Origin: Mycobacterium sp. Aquia_213
GTDB lineage: Bacteria > Actinomycetota > Actinomycetes > Mycobacteriales > Mycobacteriaceae
Direction of reading: 5' to 3'
Assembly (NCBI RefSeq): GCF_026625985.1
Contig: NZ_CP113116.1
Location: 1,178,001 to 1,242,000, forward strand
Length of the DNA stretch: 64,000 nt
Notes under the pieces: generated by a model
What the model was told of the DNA's origin: nothing
Database searches by the model: none
Seen by the model: the letters and a program-made list of their open reading frames with translations, nothing else
Shown here: positions 36,907-44,715 of the stretch, piece by piece
Numbering within the stretch: the first letter of the stretch is position 1
Layout of the letters: the number at the start of each line of letters is the position of its first letter
Translations under genes and position numbers: made by a program

Positions 36907-36986
36907 AGCCGCTCGACCAACTTCTGCACCAGACCCAGCACGGCGAATACCGCCACCGTGAGCACGATGAATATCAACACGCCCAT
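36903..36986 (-). CDS. Small single-span membrane peptide upstream of kdpF
   Basis: A 27-residue frame starts at ATG 36986 after CGGAGACAAG, a good ribosome-binding site. Most of it is one hydrophobic helix (MGVLIFIVLTVAVFAVLGLV) followed by a charged amphipathic end (QKLVERL). Its TGA overlaps the kdpF GTG (GTGA), so it is positioned as the first cistron of the kdp operon. It resembles KdpF in size and topology but lacks the GLVL and PERF signatures. I do not recognise a named family. It could be a second small subunit, possibly serving one of the two KdpA proteins. Confidence 0.7.
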   Translation of the reverse strand: MGVLIFIVLTVAVFAVLGLVQKLVERL

Positions 36987-37276
36987 CTTGTCTCCGTTCC
37001 GCGCGACCGCGTGCATACGAAAAGACCTCATCGAGTTAGCCACAGCGCAGTCCTCGGAGGCAAGGTCAGCTTGAACCTAAGTGGCGCCAGTTCGGAAGGG
37101 CCTTTGGTTGACGCTTTCCTAACGGCGCGGCAGTGCACCTTTGCGTTTCTTTTACGCCACTATGTTCGAACCGGATGCCTTTGCTCAGGCGTGGGATCGC
37201 TTCCCCACGCGCCGTGTGGCCTCGCCCCGCTCGACCGCCGTCAGAGCGAACCGCCACGCGCGGTCCGTCGTACCAA

Positions 37277-38629
37277 TCACGAATCGCGACAGAGCTTTTC
37301 GTGAATGCCCAGCAATGCGACGTAACGGCGTTCGACGTCGGCGCGGTCAGACTGTTCGGGAACCGATTCCACGTTCACACGCTGGATCATGGCTGCTTGA
37401 TCCATTAGGACTTCGGCACGTTGCGGGTCGATCGTTTGTTCCATGATTGTCGTTAACGCATCGAGTTGGCGGATCAGCACCGCTGGCATGCCGCGGCCGG
37501 CCTGCCGGATCTTCTCGAACGATCGTTGCACCAGCCGCTCGTAGCTCACTTGATCGGAGATGACACGAATGACTCCGCGGCGGTCGCGATGAACTTGGGT
37601 CGGCGCCCAAATCGGTGCGATCTTGCACAAACAGTCGCCGAGCCAGTCGATGCACGTCAGTGCGGTGAAGGTGTCGTTGACGGCCGGCGATAGTGCGCGG
37701 ATCGCGATCTCGACGAGCTGATCGACGCCGAAGGCGACGTCCTGGGTCAGCGTGCGATGCGGCCCGGTTGCCTGGGCCCGCGCCAGATAGTCGGCCACTT
37801 GCTCGGCGGCGCTCGCAGGCCACACGCTGGCCAGCTCACGGCCTTCAACCAGGAAATGTCCCGGGCGATATGGGAGCCGGATCACCGCGTCGGCTTGGGC
37901 GGCGACGCGGACCAGCGTCTGATGCCGGATGAATTGCAGATAGCCGCTCTTGGGCGTGGGTATGACGCTGCCGGCGGTTTCAATCCTGCCGAGCAGTTCA
38001 TCGAGCGAAGGGCCTTCCGCAGGATTTCGCGTCGCGAATTTCGGTTGGTCCTCACTCTGTATCGCCACCGCACGCGCGAGATCTTTGGCGATACCGGCGA
38101 TTACCTGCGGCAGCTGGATCTGGGTGGCGATGTGGTGAATGAAGTAGATCAGAACCATGACATCGATGAGAACCAGGCCGAAAGCAGTTGTGATCGAGAT
38201 GTGGGGCACGAATTCGCCGCGATCTCCGAGTCCGATCGACACCAGCGTCACGATGCAATAAACGAACGTTGCCACGAACGCTCCCAGCGTGAGCTGGGTG
38301 CCGCGGTCGCGGATGAAGTTTCGCAGCATCCGCGGACCGAACTGCGTCGACGCGAGCGTCAAGGTCACGATTGTGATTGAAAAGACGATGCCGACGACGG
38401 TGATCACCGACGCGGCAATAGAGGTCAAAATCTGACGCGCGGCATCGGCCGTCCCGCTGATTACCCAACCCGGAGGCCGGAATTCACCCTGGTAAGCGGT
38501 CCGGTCCAACCACAGCGTCAGCCCGAAAAGGCCGATCGCTCCGAGTATCACCATCGCCGGGACCAACCACAAATTGGTCCGCAGCTCTTCTCGCCGCCAC
38601 TCTGGCCACACCAGACGCGGGCTCGGCAT
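37277..38629 (-). CDS. DUF2254 family membrane protein
   Basis: The 450-residue protein begins MPSPRLVWPEWRREELRTNL. It has an N-terminal membrane half (helices near LWLVPAMVILGAIGLFGLTL, SITIVTLTLAS, FVATFVYCIVTLVSIGLG and LIDVMVLIYFIHHIA) and a cytoplasmic C-terminal half rich in charged residues. The sequence STQFGPRMLRNFIRDRGTQ is characteristic of DUF2254, a widespread family without an established function, sometimes suspected of ion-channel-like roles. A longer N-terminal reading exists but has no family similarity; GTG 38632 is a near-equivalent start. It sits between two kdp loci, suggesting but not proving a link with ion balance. Confidence 0.8.
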   Translation of the reverse strand: MPSPRLVWPEWRREELRTNLWLVPAMVILGAIGLFGLTLWLDRTAYQGEFRPPGWVISGTADAARQILTSIAASVITVVGIVFSITIVTLTLASTQFGPRMLRNFIRDRGTQLTLGAFVATFVYCIVTLVSIGLGDRGEFVPHISITTAFGLVLIDVMVLIYFIHHIATQIQLPQVIAGIAKDLARAVAIQSEDQPKFATRNPAEGPSLDELLGRIETAGSVIPTPKSGYLQFIRHQTLVRVAAQADAVIRLPYRPGHFLVEGRELASVWPASAAEQVADYLARAQATGPHRTLTQDVAFGVDQLVEIAIRALSPAVNDTFTALTCIDWLGDCLCKIAPIWAPTQVHRDRRGVIRVISDQVSYERLVQRSFEKIRQAGRGMPAVLIRQLDALTTIMEQTIDPQRAEVLMDQAAMIQRVNVESVPEQSDRADVERRYVALLGIHEKLCRDS

Positions 38630-38831
38630 CACATCACGCGCAGCCGCTGGCGAACGCACAGCGCAGCGTTCACTCCCACGGCGGTTATCTAACTGACCAG
38701 CCCCGATAAACGCAAATTCCAGCGCCGCCGGGTCGACTGTTCGAAAAAGTTCCGTAAATGTCTGCGCAACGCGCGTATGGATGCTGTTTGGACCAAAGCG
38801 CGCTCCGTGCGGAAGGCGTACATCTGGCTTT

Positions 38832-39401
38832 ATGCACGACACGCGCGACCGAATTGCTCAACCCGCTACGGTCCCGACGACAAAAGCGGAACTTTCAACG
38901 CCGAGGTGGTGGTCGCGGCTGCTCGGCGGCGCCCACCCGTGGGGATCGTTTGTTGCCACGGTCGGCCGATATGGGGTTCAGCACTTTCGGTTGGTCATCT
39001 ACCCGCCCGGAAGCAGCGTCGCCGATCGGCAGTTGGCTCAGCTATGGCGGGGATGGCCGATAAGTGGCGCCGCGCTCGGGTTGGTCGCGATGGTGCTGCT
39101 CGGCTACGTGGCCGCCTCGCCCGACACGGTGCTTGCGTTCGCCGTCGCCTGCTACGTAACCATCGGGGCTTTGCTTTTCCTGGCGGCCGGACCGACCCGC
39201 GTGCAAGTCAGGTCGCTGTCGATCGCCCTGATGCCCCAAGCTGCCGACGCTCGTGAACTACACGGGTATGTCGAAGGTCTAACGCTCGTCGCCATGCTGA
39301 CCCGCGCCGACCGGTTGCTTAGGGCGGGTGCGATCTCATCGGGCGAGCATGAGGCGATTTGGCGGGAAGCCTACGAGCGTCTCGAGGCGATCCATGTCTG
39401 A
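38832..39401 (+). CDS. Uncharacterised two-helix membrane protein (DUF6611-like)
   Basis: The 189-residue product starts MHDTRDRIAQPATVPTTKAE. A conserved-looking GRYGVQHFRLVIYPPGSS follows, then WRGWPISG and two adjacent transmembrane helices (LGLVAMVLLGYVA, TVLAFAVACYVTIGALLFLA). The C-terminal cytoplasmic region RADRLLRAGAISSGEHEAI is helical and charged. I believe this pattern matches a mycobacterial DUF (probably DUF6611), but I cannot confirm it. It is divergent from the DUF2254 gene and convergent with the orphan kdpA. ATG 38832 is preferred because upstream residues look non-coding. Confidence 0.6.
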   Translation: MHDTRDRIAQPATVPTTKAELSTPRWWSRLLGGAHPWGSFVATVGRYGVQHFRLVIYPPGSSVADRQLAQLWRGWPISGAALGLVAMVLLGYVAASPDTVLAFAVACYVTIGALLFLAAGPTRVQVRSLSIALMPQAADARELHGYVEGLTLVAMLTRADRLLRAGAISSGEHEAIWREAYERLEAIHV

Positions 39402-39516
39402 TGTGCTGTCGCAGATTTCCGACGCCGACGGCATTTCACGGCACCTTGCGGCGCACTCTCGGCGGGACCGCAGCCCGTTGTCACGGGGCCGCGTCATCAA
39501 TGGGGATTGGTTGTAA
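39394..39516 (+). CDS. Possible coupled 40-residue peptide
   Basis: An ATG 5 bases before the end of the two-helix membrane protein gene (overlapping its TGA) opens a 40-codon frame, MSDVLSQISDADGISRHLAA, ending just before the orphan kdpA stop. It is soluble, charged and without a recognised motif. Overlap with the upstream stop suggests coupling, but its short length makes it doubtful. Confidence 0.3.
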   Translation: MSDVLSQISDADGISRHLAAHSRRDRSPLSRGRVINGDWL

Positions 39517-39520
39517 TCGC

Positions 39521-41173
39521 TTATCTCAGCACTGCGTCAGCCGCAGGGCCGAGCGCCAGCGCGGGCAGATACTCCAGCCCGACGATGATCAAGGTCGCTC
39601 CGACGATGAGGAAAACAAACGTCGGAGTATGCGTGCCAAGTGTTCCCGCGGTGATGACGCCGGCCCGCTGGGCCGCGAAGGTCCCGGCGATCGCGAGCAC
39701 GACGATGATTGGCAAGAACCGGCCGATGGCCATTGCCAGGGCCAGGGCGATGTTGTACCAGATAGTGTTGCCGGAAAAGCCGGCGAAGGCGCTGCCGTTG
39801 TTGGCCGCGGCGCTCGTGAACGCGTATAGCACCTCAGAGAGCCCGTGGGGCCCTGCATTGAGCATGGCGGCGCGCTCACCGGGAAGCGCCATGGCCACCG
39901 CGGTTCCCGTAAGAACCACCGCGGGCAGCGTCAATATGTAGAAGCCGATGAGCTTCATGTGACGAGAATCTAGCCGCTGCTTGAGGTATTCCGGTGTCCG
40001 TCCGATCATCAGGCCGCCGAGGAACACTGCGAGCAGGGTCATCATCAGCAGGCCGTAAAGCCCGCTTCCCGCACCGCCGGGTGCGACTTCGCCAAGCATC
40101 ATGTTCAGCATCAGCACCGCTCCGCCCACGCTCGCGTAACTGTCGTACGAGGAGTTGGCTGCACCGTCGCCGGTGGCGGTCGCCACCTGGCCGAACATGG
40201 CACTGCCCGGCACGCCGAAGCGGGCCTCGGTGCCTTCAGTCGCGGCTCCAACGGCGTGAATCACGGTGCCGTTTGTCACGACATCCGCAACGATGAGCGC
40301 GGCGGTGCCAATCGCGAATAATATTGCTGCTGAGGCAAATAGCGCCCAACCCTGTCTCTTGTCGCCGACCATCACCCCAAAAGTTCTGATGAATGAGACC
40401 GGAATCAGCAGCATCGCAACGACTTCCACGACGTTGGTCAGCGGTGTTGGATTCTCGAACGGGTGGGCGCTGTTGACATTGAAAGCGCCACCCCCGTCAC
40501 CCGACATCAGTTTGATGGACTCCCAGGTGGCCACCGGGCCGCCGCGAAGGATCTGGCTGTTGCCCGCCAGCGTCGTGATGCCTTGTGCGCCATGCAAATT
40601 GTTGACCACCCCGAGCGTAAGCAGGAGCACCGTGACGAAGATCGACAGTGGAATCAGGATGCGCACGACAGTGCGCACCAGGTCGGCCCAGAAGTTGCCG
40701 ATTTCCTCGCTCCGGTAGCGCGAAAGTCCTCGGATCAACACCACCGCGACACACATTCCGACAGCGCAGCTGGCGAACGCCTGGACGACTAGTCCGGCGA
40801 GCAACCCGACGTGGCCGAGTGTGGCTTCGCCGGAATAGTTCTGCCAACTGGTGTTGGTGACAAACGAGATTGCGGTGTTGAACGCCAGCGCGGGCGTCAT
40901 GCCCTTGTGCCCCCACGGCTCGGGCAGCCGCGTCTGCACGAGCAGCAGTCCGTACAGGAACAGCACGCTGATGGCGGAGAACGCCAGAACAGATGTGCAA
41001 TATTTCGTCCACCGCTGCTGGTCGTCTGGTTCTGCCCCAATGAGCCGGTAGCACAACTTTTCGAGACGCCAATGCCGGGCATCGGCATAGACCCTGGCCA
41101 TGTAGTCGCCTAGAGGAACGTGCAGGATCACGACCAAGACGGCAACGGTCGCCGCCTGCATCCAGGCCGCCAT
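39521..41173 (-). CDS. Orphan second KdpA-like potassium channel subunit
   Basis: This full-length KdpA paralogue (550 residues) has the N-terminal HVPLGDYMARVYAD, about ten transmembrane helices and all four filter loops, with substitutions. They read FVTNTSWQNYSGE (Asn to Ser), SGDGGGAFNVNSAHPFENP (TN to GD, F to A), GEVAPGGAGSGLYGL and SAAANNGSAFAGF (N to A). No second kdpB or kdpC is nearby. It may replace KdpA in the KdpBC complex, work alone as a channel-like protein, or be decaying. ATG 41173 gives a normal N-terminus but has a weak ribosome-binding site; an AAGGAG with GTG lies about 30 bases upstream in another frame. trcRS lies upstream on the same strand. Confidence 0.85.
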   Translation of the reverse strand: MAAWMQAATVAVLVVILHVPLGDYMARVYADARHWRLEKLCYRLIGAEPDDQQRWTKYCTSVLAFSAISVLFLYGLLLVQTRLPEPWGHKGMTPALAFNTAISFVTNTSWQNYSGEATLGHVGLLAGLVVQAFASCAVGMCVAVVLIRGLSRYRSEEIGNFWADLVRTVVRILIPLSIFVTVLLLTLGVVNNLHGAQGITTLAGNSQILRGGPVATWESIKLMSGDGGGAFNVNSAHPFENPTPLTNVVEVVAMLLIPVSFIRTFGVMVGDKRQGWALFASAAILFAIGTAALIVADVVTNGTVIHAVGAATEGTEARFGVPGSAMFGQVATATGDGAANSSYDSYASVGGAVLMLNMMLGEVAPGGAGSGLYGLLMMTLLAVFLGGLMIGRTPEYLKQRLDSRHMKLIGFYILTLPAVVLTGTAVAMALPGERAAMLNAGPHGLSEVLYAFTSAAANNGSAFAGFSGNTIWYNIALALAMAIGRFLPIIVVLAIAGTFAAQRAGVITAGTLGTHTPTFVFLIVGATLIIVGLEYLPALALGPAADAVLR

Positions 41174-41397
41174 TGGCCACTGGGATGGATTACCGATGGC
41201 ACGCTCCTTAGTTCAGAGCCGGGCTCTCGGAGGAGAAGATACAGCGCGTGGTGGCCAAGAGATGCCGGCCTTTTACGCAATTCCTACGTCATCGTGGCCC
41301 TCGTTGACGACATCTTGATCGATTTTCGCGCCGGCGGTCACGGAAACATTCGTTTTCGAACGGACGCAAGGAGACTCGCGATCCGGCCGGTTAACCG

Positions 41398-42906
41398 CTA
41401 CCCGGTGCCCGGACTATCGATCATCGGCAGCCGCACCCGGAAGACCGTTCGGCCGTTGGCGGATTCGGCACTGACCGAGCCGTGATGGGCCTTGACGATC
41501 GAACTGACGATGGCCAGGCCCAGTCCGATGCCGGACCCGTCGGACCGGGAGGTGTTCGCACGGACGAATCGCTCGAACAGCCGGGGGAGCAGATCCGCGT
41601 CGATGCCGGGTCCGTCATCAGCAACGGTCAGTTCGACATGCGGTGCGCTGGGATCGCTGCGGTGGCAGGTGATTGCGGTGGTCACCGTGACGCCGGGCGG
41701 CGTGTGTAACCCGGCATTGCTGTGCAGATTGCTAACCAGTTGATGCAGCCGGGCATGATCCCCGCGGACCCAGACCGGTTCCTCCGGCAGGTCTTTGAGC
41801 CAATGGTGCGTCGGCGCCGCGACCGCGGCGTCGTTCACCGCGTTGATGACCAGGTCGGCCAGGTCGACGTCTTCGTTCTGCAGGTCCTCACCCTCGCCCA
41901 GGCGCGAGAGCAGCAGCAGCTCCTCGACGAGCAAGGCCATCCGGCGTGCCTCGGACTCGATGCGTGCCAGGGCGTACTCGGTAGTCGGTGGTAACGCCGA
42001 ACTGTCCTGGCGGGTCAGCTCGGCATAGCCCTGAATCGCCGCCAGCGGCGTTCTCAGCTCGTGGCTGGCGTCGGCGAGGAACTGCCGCATGCGCATGTCG
42101 GAATCGACACGATGCGCCAGCGCGCTATCTACGTTGTCCAGCAACCGATTCAGCGTGTGTCCGACGATCCCGACCTCGTTGTCGGGGTCGGTGTCCTCCT
42201 GCCGGACCCGGACGTGGATCCGGTGGTCGTCGCCAGTGAGTGGCATCGCGGCGACTTCCGCGGCGGTCGCTGCGACCCGGCGCAACGGCCGAAGTGTGTA
42301 GCCGACCACCCAGACGGTGAGCCCGGCGGTGATCACCAGGGCGGCCGCGATCAGCAGGCTGGTGGTGACGTATTTGCGGGCCATGATCTGGTCGGCCAGC
42401 TTCACCGACATCCCGACGATCAGCACGTCGGCTCCTTCGGTGCGGCTGTCGACGCGGTAGGCGCCCAGGCTGCCGAGCCGTACGGTACGAGGTGGCGCGT
42501 CGGCCCAGGGCAGCGATTCGATCGCGTGGATGACGTCGGGCGGGGCGGGTTTCGGTTGGTCCTCGGAGAACACCGCGGTGCCGATCACGGTGCCGTTGTG
42601 CACCACGGCGATCAGGTTGCCCGGTGTTTGCCCGGTGAATTCCAGCATCGCCTGGTCTATCGGTGGAGTGCCACGGTGCGCCGAGGTGTGCTCGCCGTTG
42701 CGGTATCGGGTGTATGAGTTGCTCAACGCATCGAGGGATTCGGCGACATCGGCGTCGCTGAGCGCGGTGACGTAGCCGCGCAGGCTGAGCACCGAGACCA
42801 CGCCGACGGACACCAATACCACTGTGACAACACCCAATACGCCTATCAGCAATTGGCGGCGCAGCGACCGGGGCAACCAGAAAGGCGTGTTGCGCTGGTC
42901 CGTCAT
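41398..42906 (-). CDS. trcS: Sensor histidine kinase TrcS
   Basis: TrcS is the sensor of the TrcRS two-component system. The 502-residue protein has an N-terminal helix (LLIGVLGVVTVVLVSVGVV), an extracytoplasmic sensor (about 45-175), a second helix (TSLLIAAALVITAGLTVWVVG), HAMP, HisKA (FLADASHELRTPLAAIQGYA) and HATPase motifs (SNLHSNAG, DDGPGIDADLLPRLFERFV, GSGIGLGLAIV). The classical N-box Asn is in HSNAG. Its start overlaps the trcR stop by 4 bases. The ligand is unknown. In M. tuberculosis TrcS phosphorylates TrcR. Confidence 0.94.
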   Translation of the reverse strand: MTDQRNTPFWLPRSLRRQLLIGVLGVVTVVLVSVGVVSVLSLRGYVTALSDADVAESLDALSNSYTRYRNGEHTSAHRGTPPIDQAMLEFTGQTPGNLIAVVHNGTVIGTAVFSEDQPKPAPPDVIHAIESLPWADAPPRTVRLGSLGAYRVDSRTEGADVLIVGMSVKLADQIMARKYVTTSLLIAAALVITAGLTVWVVGYTLRPLRRVAATAAEVAAMPLTGDDHRIHVRVRQEDTDPDNEVGIVGHTLNRLLDNVDSALAHRVDSDMRMRQFLADASHELRTPLAAIQGYAELTRQDSSALPPTTEYALARIESEARRMALLVEELLLLSRLGEGEDLQNEDVDLADLVINAVNDAAVAAPTHHWLKDLPEEPVWVRGDHARLHQLVSNLHSNAGLHTPPGVTVTTAITCHRSDPSAPHVELTVADDGPGIDADLLPRLFERFVRANTSRSDGSGIGLGLAIVSSIVKAHHGSVSAESANGRTVFRVRLPMIDSPGTG

Positions 42907-43676
42907 TCCAGCGGCCGCAGCATGTATCCAACACCTCGGACGGTGTGGATCATCGGCTCCCGGCCGGAGTCGATCTTCTTTCGCAGATACGAGATGTAGA
43001 GGTCGACGATGCTGGTGCGCCCGGCAAAGTCGTAATTCCAGACGCGGTCCAGGATTTCGGTGCGGCTCAGCGCGCGGCGCGGATTGCGCATCAGGAAACG
43101 CAGCAATTCGAACTCGGTCGACGACAGCGATATCGGCGTGCCGTCACGGGTGACTTCGCGGCTGGCGGTGTCCAGTCGAAGATCGCCAACCTTGAGCGCC
43201 TCGGCGGCCGGCGGGGACAACTGGCTGGACCGGCGCAGCAACCCGCGGAGTCGGGCGACCAGTTCCTCGAGGCTGAACGGCTTGGTCATGTAGTCATCGG
43301 CGCCCGCGGTGAGGCCGGTGACCCGGTCCATGACCGAATCGCGCGCGGTCAAAAACAGGGTGGGGGTATAGACATCGGATTCGCGGATCCGCTGCAGAAT
43401 ACGCAGGCCATCCATGTCGGGAAGCATGATGTCGAGGACCAGCACGTCGGGCGTGACCCGGTCGAACTTGGCCAGCGCTTCGCGTCCGTTGTGGGCGATC
43501 TCCACGACCCAGCCCTCGTAGTGCAGAGCCATTTTGACCAGATTGGTCAGCGCCGGCTCGTCGTCCACCAGCAAAACCCGGATCGGTGACCCGTCGGCAC
43601 GGTAGATTCTGGGCAGCTGCCCAAGGATGGCTTGACGCGGTCGCTGGCTACCGGCGTATCCCGACATTACGGTCAT
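42903..43676 (-). CDS. trcR: Response regulator TrcR
   Basis: TrcR is an OmpR/PhoB-family regulator. The receiver domain (about residues 30-145) contains VLLVDDEPALTNLVKMALH, phospho-Asp in VLVLDIMLPDMDG, and YMTKPFSLEELVARLRGLL. The winged helix has ISLSSTEFELLRFLMRNPRR and SIVDLYISYLRKKIDS. The N-terminal SQRPRQAILGQLPRIYRADG matches M. tuberculosis TrcR closely. ATG 43676 and ATG 43667 are both plausible starts. The upstream region (43695-43870) is AT-rich, fitting reports that TrcR binds AT-rich DNA and autoregulates. TrcR is also reported to repress Rv1057, whose counterpart is at 57047. Confidence 0.95.
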   Translation of the reverse strand: MTVMSGYAGSQRPRQAILGQLPRIYRADGSPIRVLLVDDEPALTNLVKMALHYEGWVVEIAHNGREALAKFDRVTPDVLVLDIMLPDMDGLRILQRIRESDVYTPTLFLTARDSVMDRVTGLTAGADDYMTKPFSLEELVARLRGLLRRSSQLSPPAAEALKVGDLRLDTASREVTRDGTPISLSSTEFELLRFLMRNPRRALSRTEILDRVWNYDFAGRTSIVDLYISYLRKKIDSGREPMIHTVRGVGYMLRPLE

Positions 43677-43876
43677 GTTCTTGAATTCTCGCAAAGCACA
43701 TATGCGGTTGTCACGGAGTTCATAGACTTCTCAAATCTTCCGAAGCCTCGGATCCGGTGCCGCGCGGACGTGGTCGCAAATATTGCTGTGCTCCAACGAT
43801 TTTCGTTCGCGCAATGACGCGGGCACAAAATCAGGGTGACGAAAAGGGCGCCACGGCAGCTGGTCCCGCACATGCA

Positions 43877-43910
43877 ACGGGGCCGCACACCAATCGGTGT
43901 GCGGCCCCGT
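43877..43910 (-). terminator. Perfect 15-bp hairpin after the esx cassette
   Basis: ACGGGGCCGCACACC and GGTGTGCGGCCCCGT are perfectly complementary around the loop AATC. The hairpin lies 15 bases past the stop of the EsxI-like gene. It is a strong intrinsic terminator candidate for the esx/PPE/PE transcript and insulates it from trcR. Confidence 0.85.
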
Positions 43911-43925
43911 TTGAAACGAGGGGTG

Positions 43926-44210
43926 TCAGGCCCAGCTGGACCCGACGGCGCTGTCAGTGCTGGCCATGTTGTTGCCCGCGGACTGCACCTTCTGCCCGTG
44001 CTGGTTGGCCTGCTCGTAGATCACCTGGAAGTTACGACCCAACTGGGTGATGAACTCCTGGCACGCCACCGAACCGGCGCCACCCCAGAAGTCACCGGCA
44101 GCCAGCACATCGCGAACGATGGCCTGGTGCTCGGCTTCCAACGAAGCGGCCTGGGCGCGGATGAGGGCGCCGTGCGCGTCCACATCTCCGAACTGGTAAT
44201 TGATCGACAT
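43926..44210 (-). CDS. esxI: WXG100 protein of the EsxI/EsxN (Mtb9.9) family
   Basis: This 94-residue secreted ESAT-6-like protein is exported as a helical-hairpin heterodimer with the upstream partner, most likely by ESX-5. It begins MSINYQFGDVDAHGALIRAQ, has the turn motif DFWGGAGS near residue 41, and ends NMASTDSAVGSSWA. This is nearly identical to M. tuberculosis EsxN/EsxI as I remember it, differing at a few positions. The symbol is by position (Rv1037c); family members are so alike that esxN-type naming is equally fair. ATG follows AGGGAGG. Confidence 0.95.
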   Translation of the reverse strand: MSINYQFGDVDAHGALIRAQAASLEAEHQAIVRDVLAAGDFWGGAGSVACQEFITQLGRNFQVIYEQANQHGQKVQSAGNNMASTDSAVGSSWA

Positions 44211-44258
44211 TGTCTGATTCCTCCCTTAAAAGTTTTGGGTTGCTTTGGTTTTTCGCGG

Positions 44259-44555
44259 CTACTGGCTGAGGATCTGCTGCGAGTGCTGCTCTTGCGTCTC
44301 GTAGTTGTTGGCGTCACGGATGAGCCCGTCACGCACGCCGTGGAGCATGTTGACAATGTTGTTGAACGCCTGGTTCATCTGACCCATCGTGTCGTAAGAC
44401 GTCGCCTGAGCCTGACCACTCCAGCCCGCACCGGCGATGTTCATCGACGACGCCCACATCTTGCGAGCCTCATCCGACACCGTCTGCGCGTGCATCTCAA
44501 AACGGCCCGCCATCGCACGCATCGCGTGCGGGTCGGTCATAAAACGTGTTGCCAT
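44259..44555 (-). CDS. esxJ: WXG100 protein of the EsxJ/EsxM (QILSS) family
   Basis: This 98-residue CFP-10-like partner of the downstream EsxI protein begins MATRFMTDPHAMRAMAGRFE and has the turn GAGWSGQA near residue 44. Its C-terminal export signal contains YETQE (YxxxD/E). It ends QILSQ instead of the usual QILSS. Internal differences from M. tuberculosis EsxJ (for example SSMNIAG) suggest independent drift or gene conversion within this multicopy family. A good AAGGAG lies upstream of the ATG. Confidence 0.95.
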   Translation of the reverse strand: MATRFMTDPHAMRAMAGRFEMHAQTVSDEARKMWASSMNIAGAGWSGQAQATSYDTMGQMNQAFNNIVNMLHGVRDGLIRDANNYETQEQHSQQILSQ

Positions 44556-44715
44556 GTTGCCTTTCTCCTTTTTTCGGGTGACGCCTTCAATTTCGATTTG
44601 ATGGAAGTTTTGGTGATTGGTCTGGGCGCGGTGGTAGCCGCGCAGCGGATAGATTACGGCCTAGCGGTTAACTGCCAGCCTCCAACGCGTGACATGTGAC
44701 CCCTATTTTGGCCTG

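Noticed and set aside
36990..37276. Possible ydaO-type c-di-AMP riboswitch before kdp, because GGCTAACTCGATGAGG resembles its 3' motif
   Set aside because: The other conserved ydaO elements are not visible in order, so the match is probably chance.
41174..41220. A 23-codon upstream frame with AAGGAG before the orphan kdpA
   Set aside because: It is basic and Pro/Arg-rich, has no similarity, and may only reflect a shifted ribosome-binding site.
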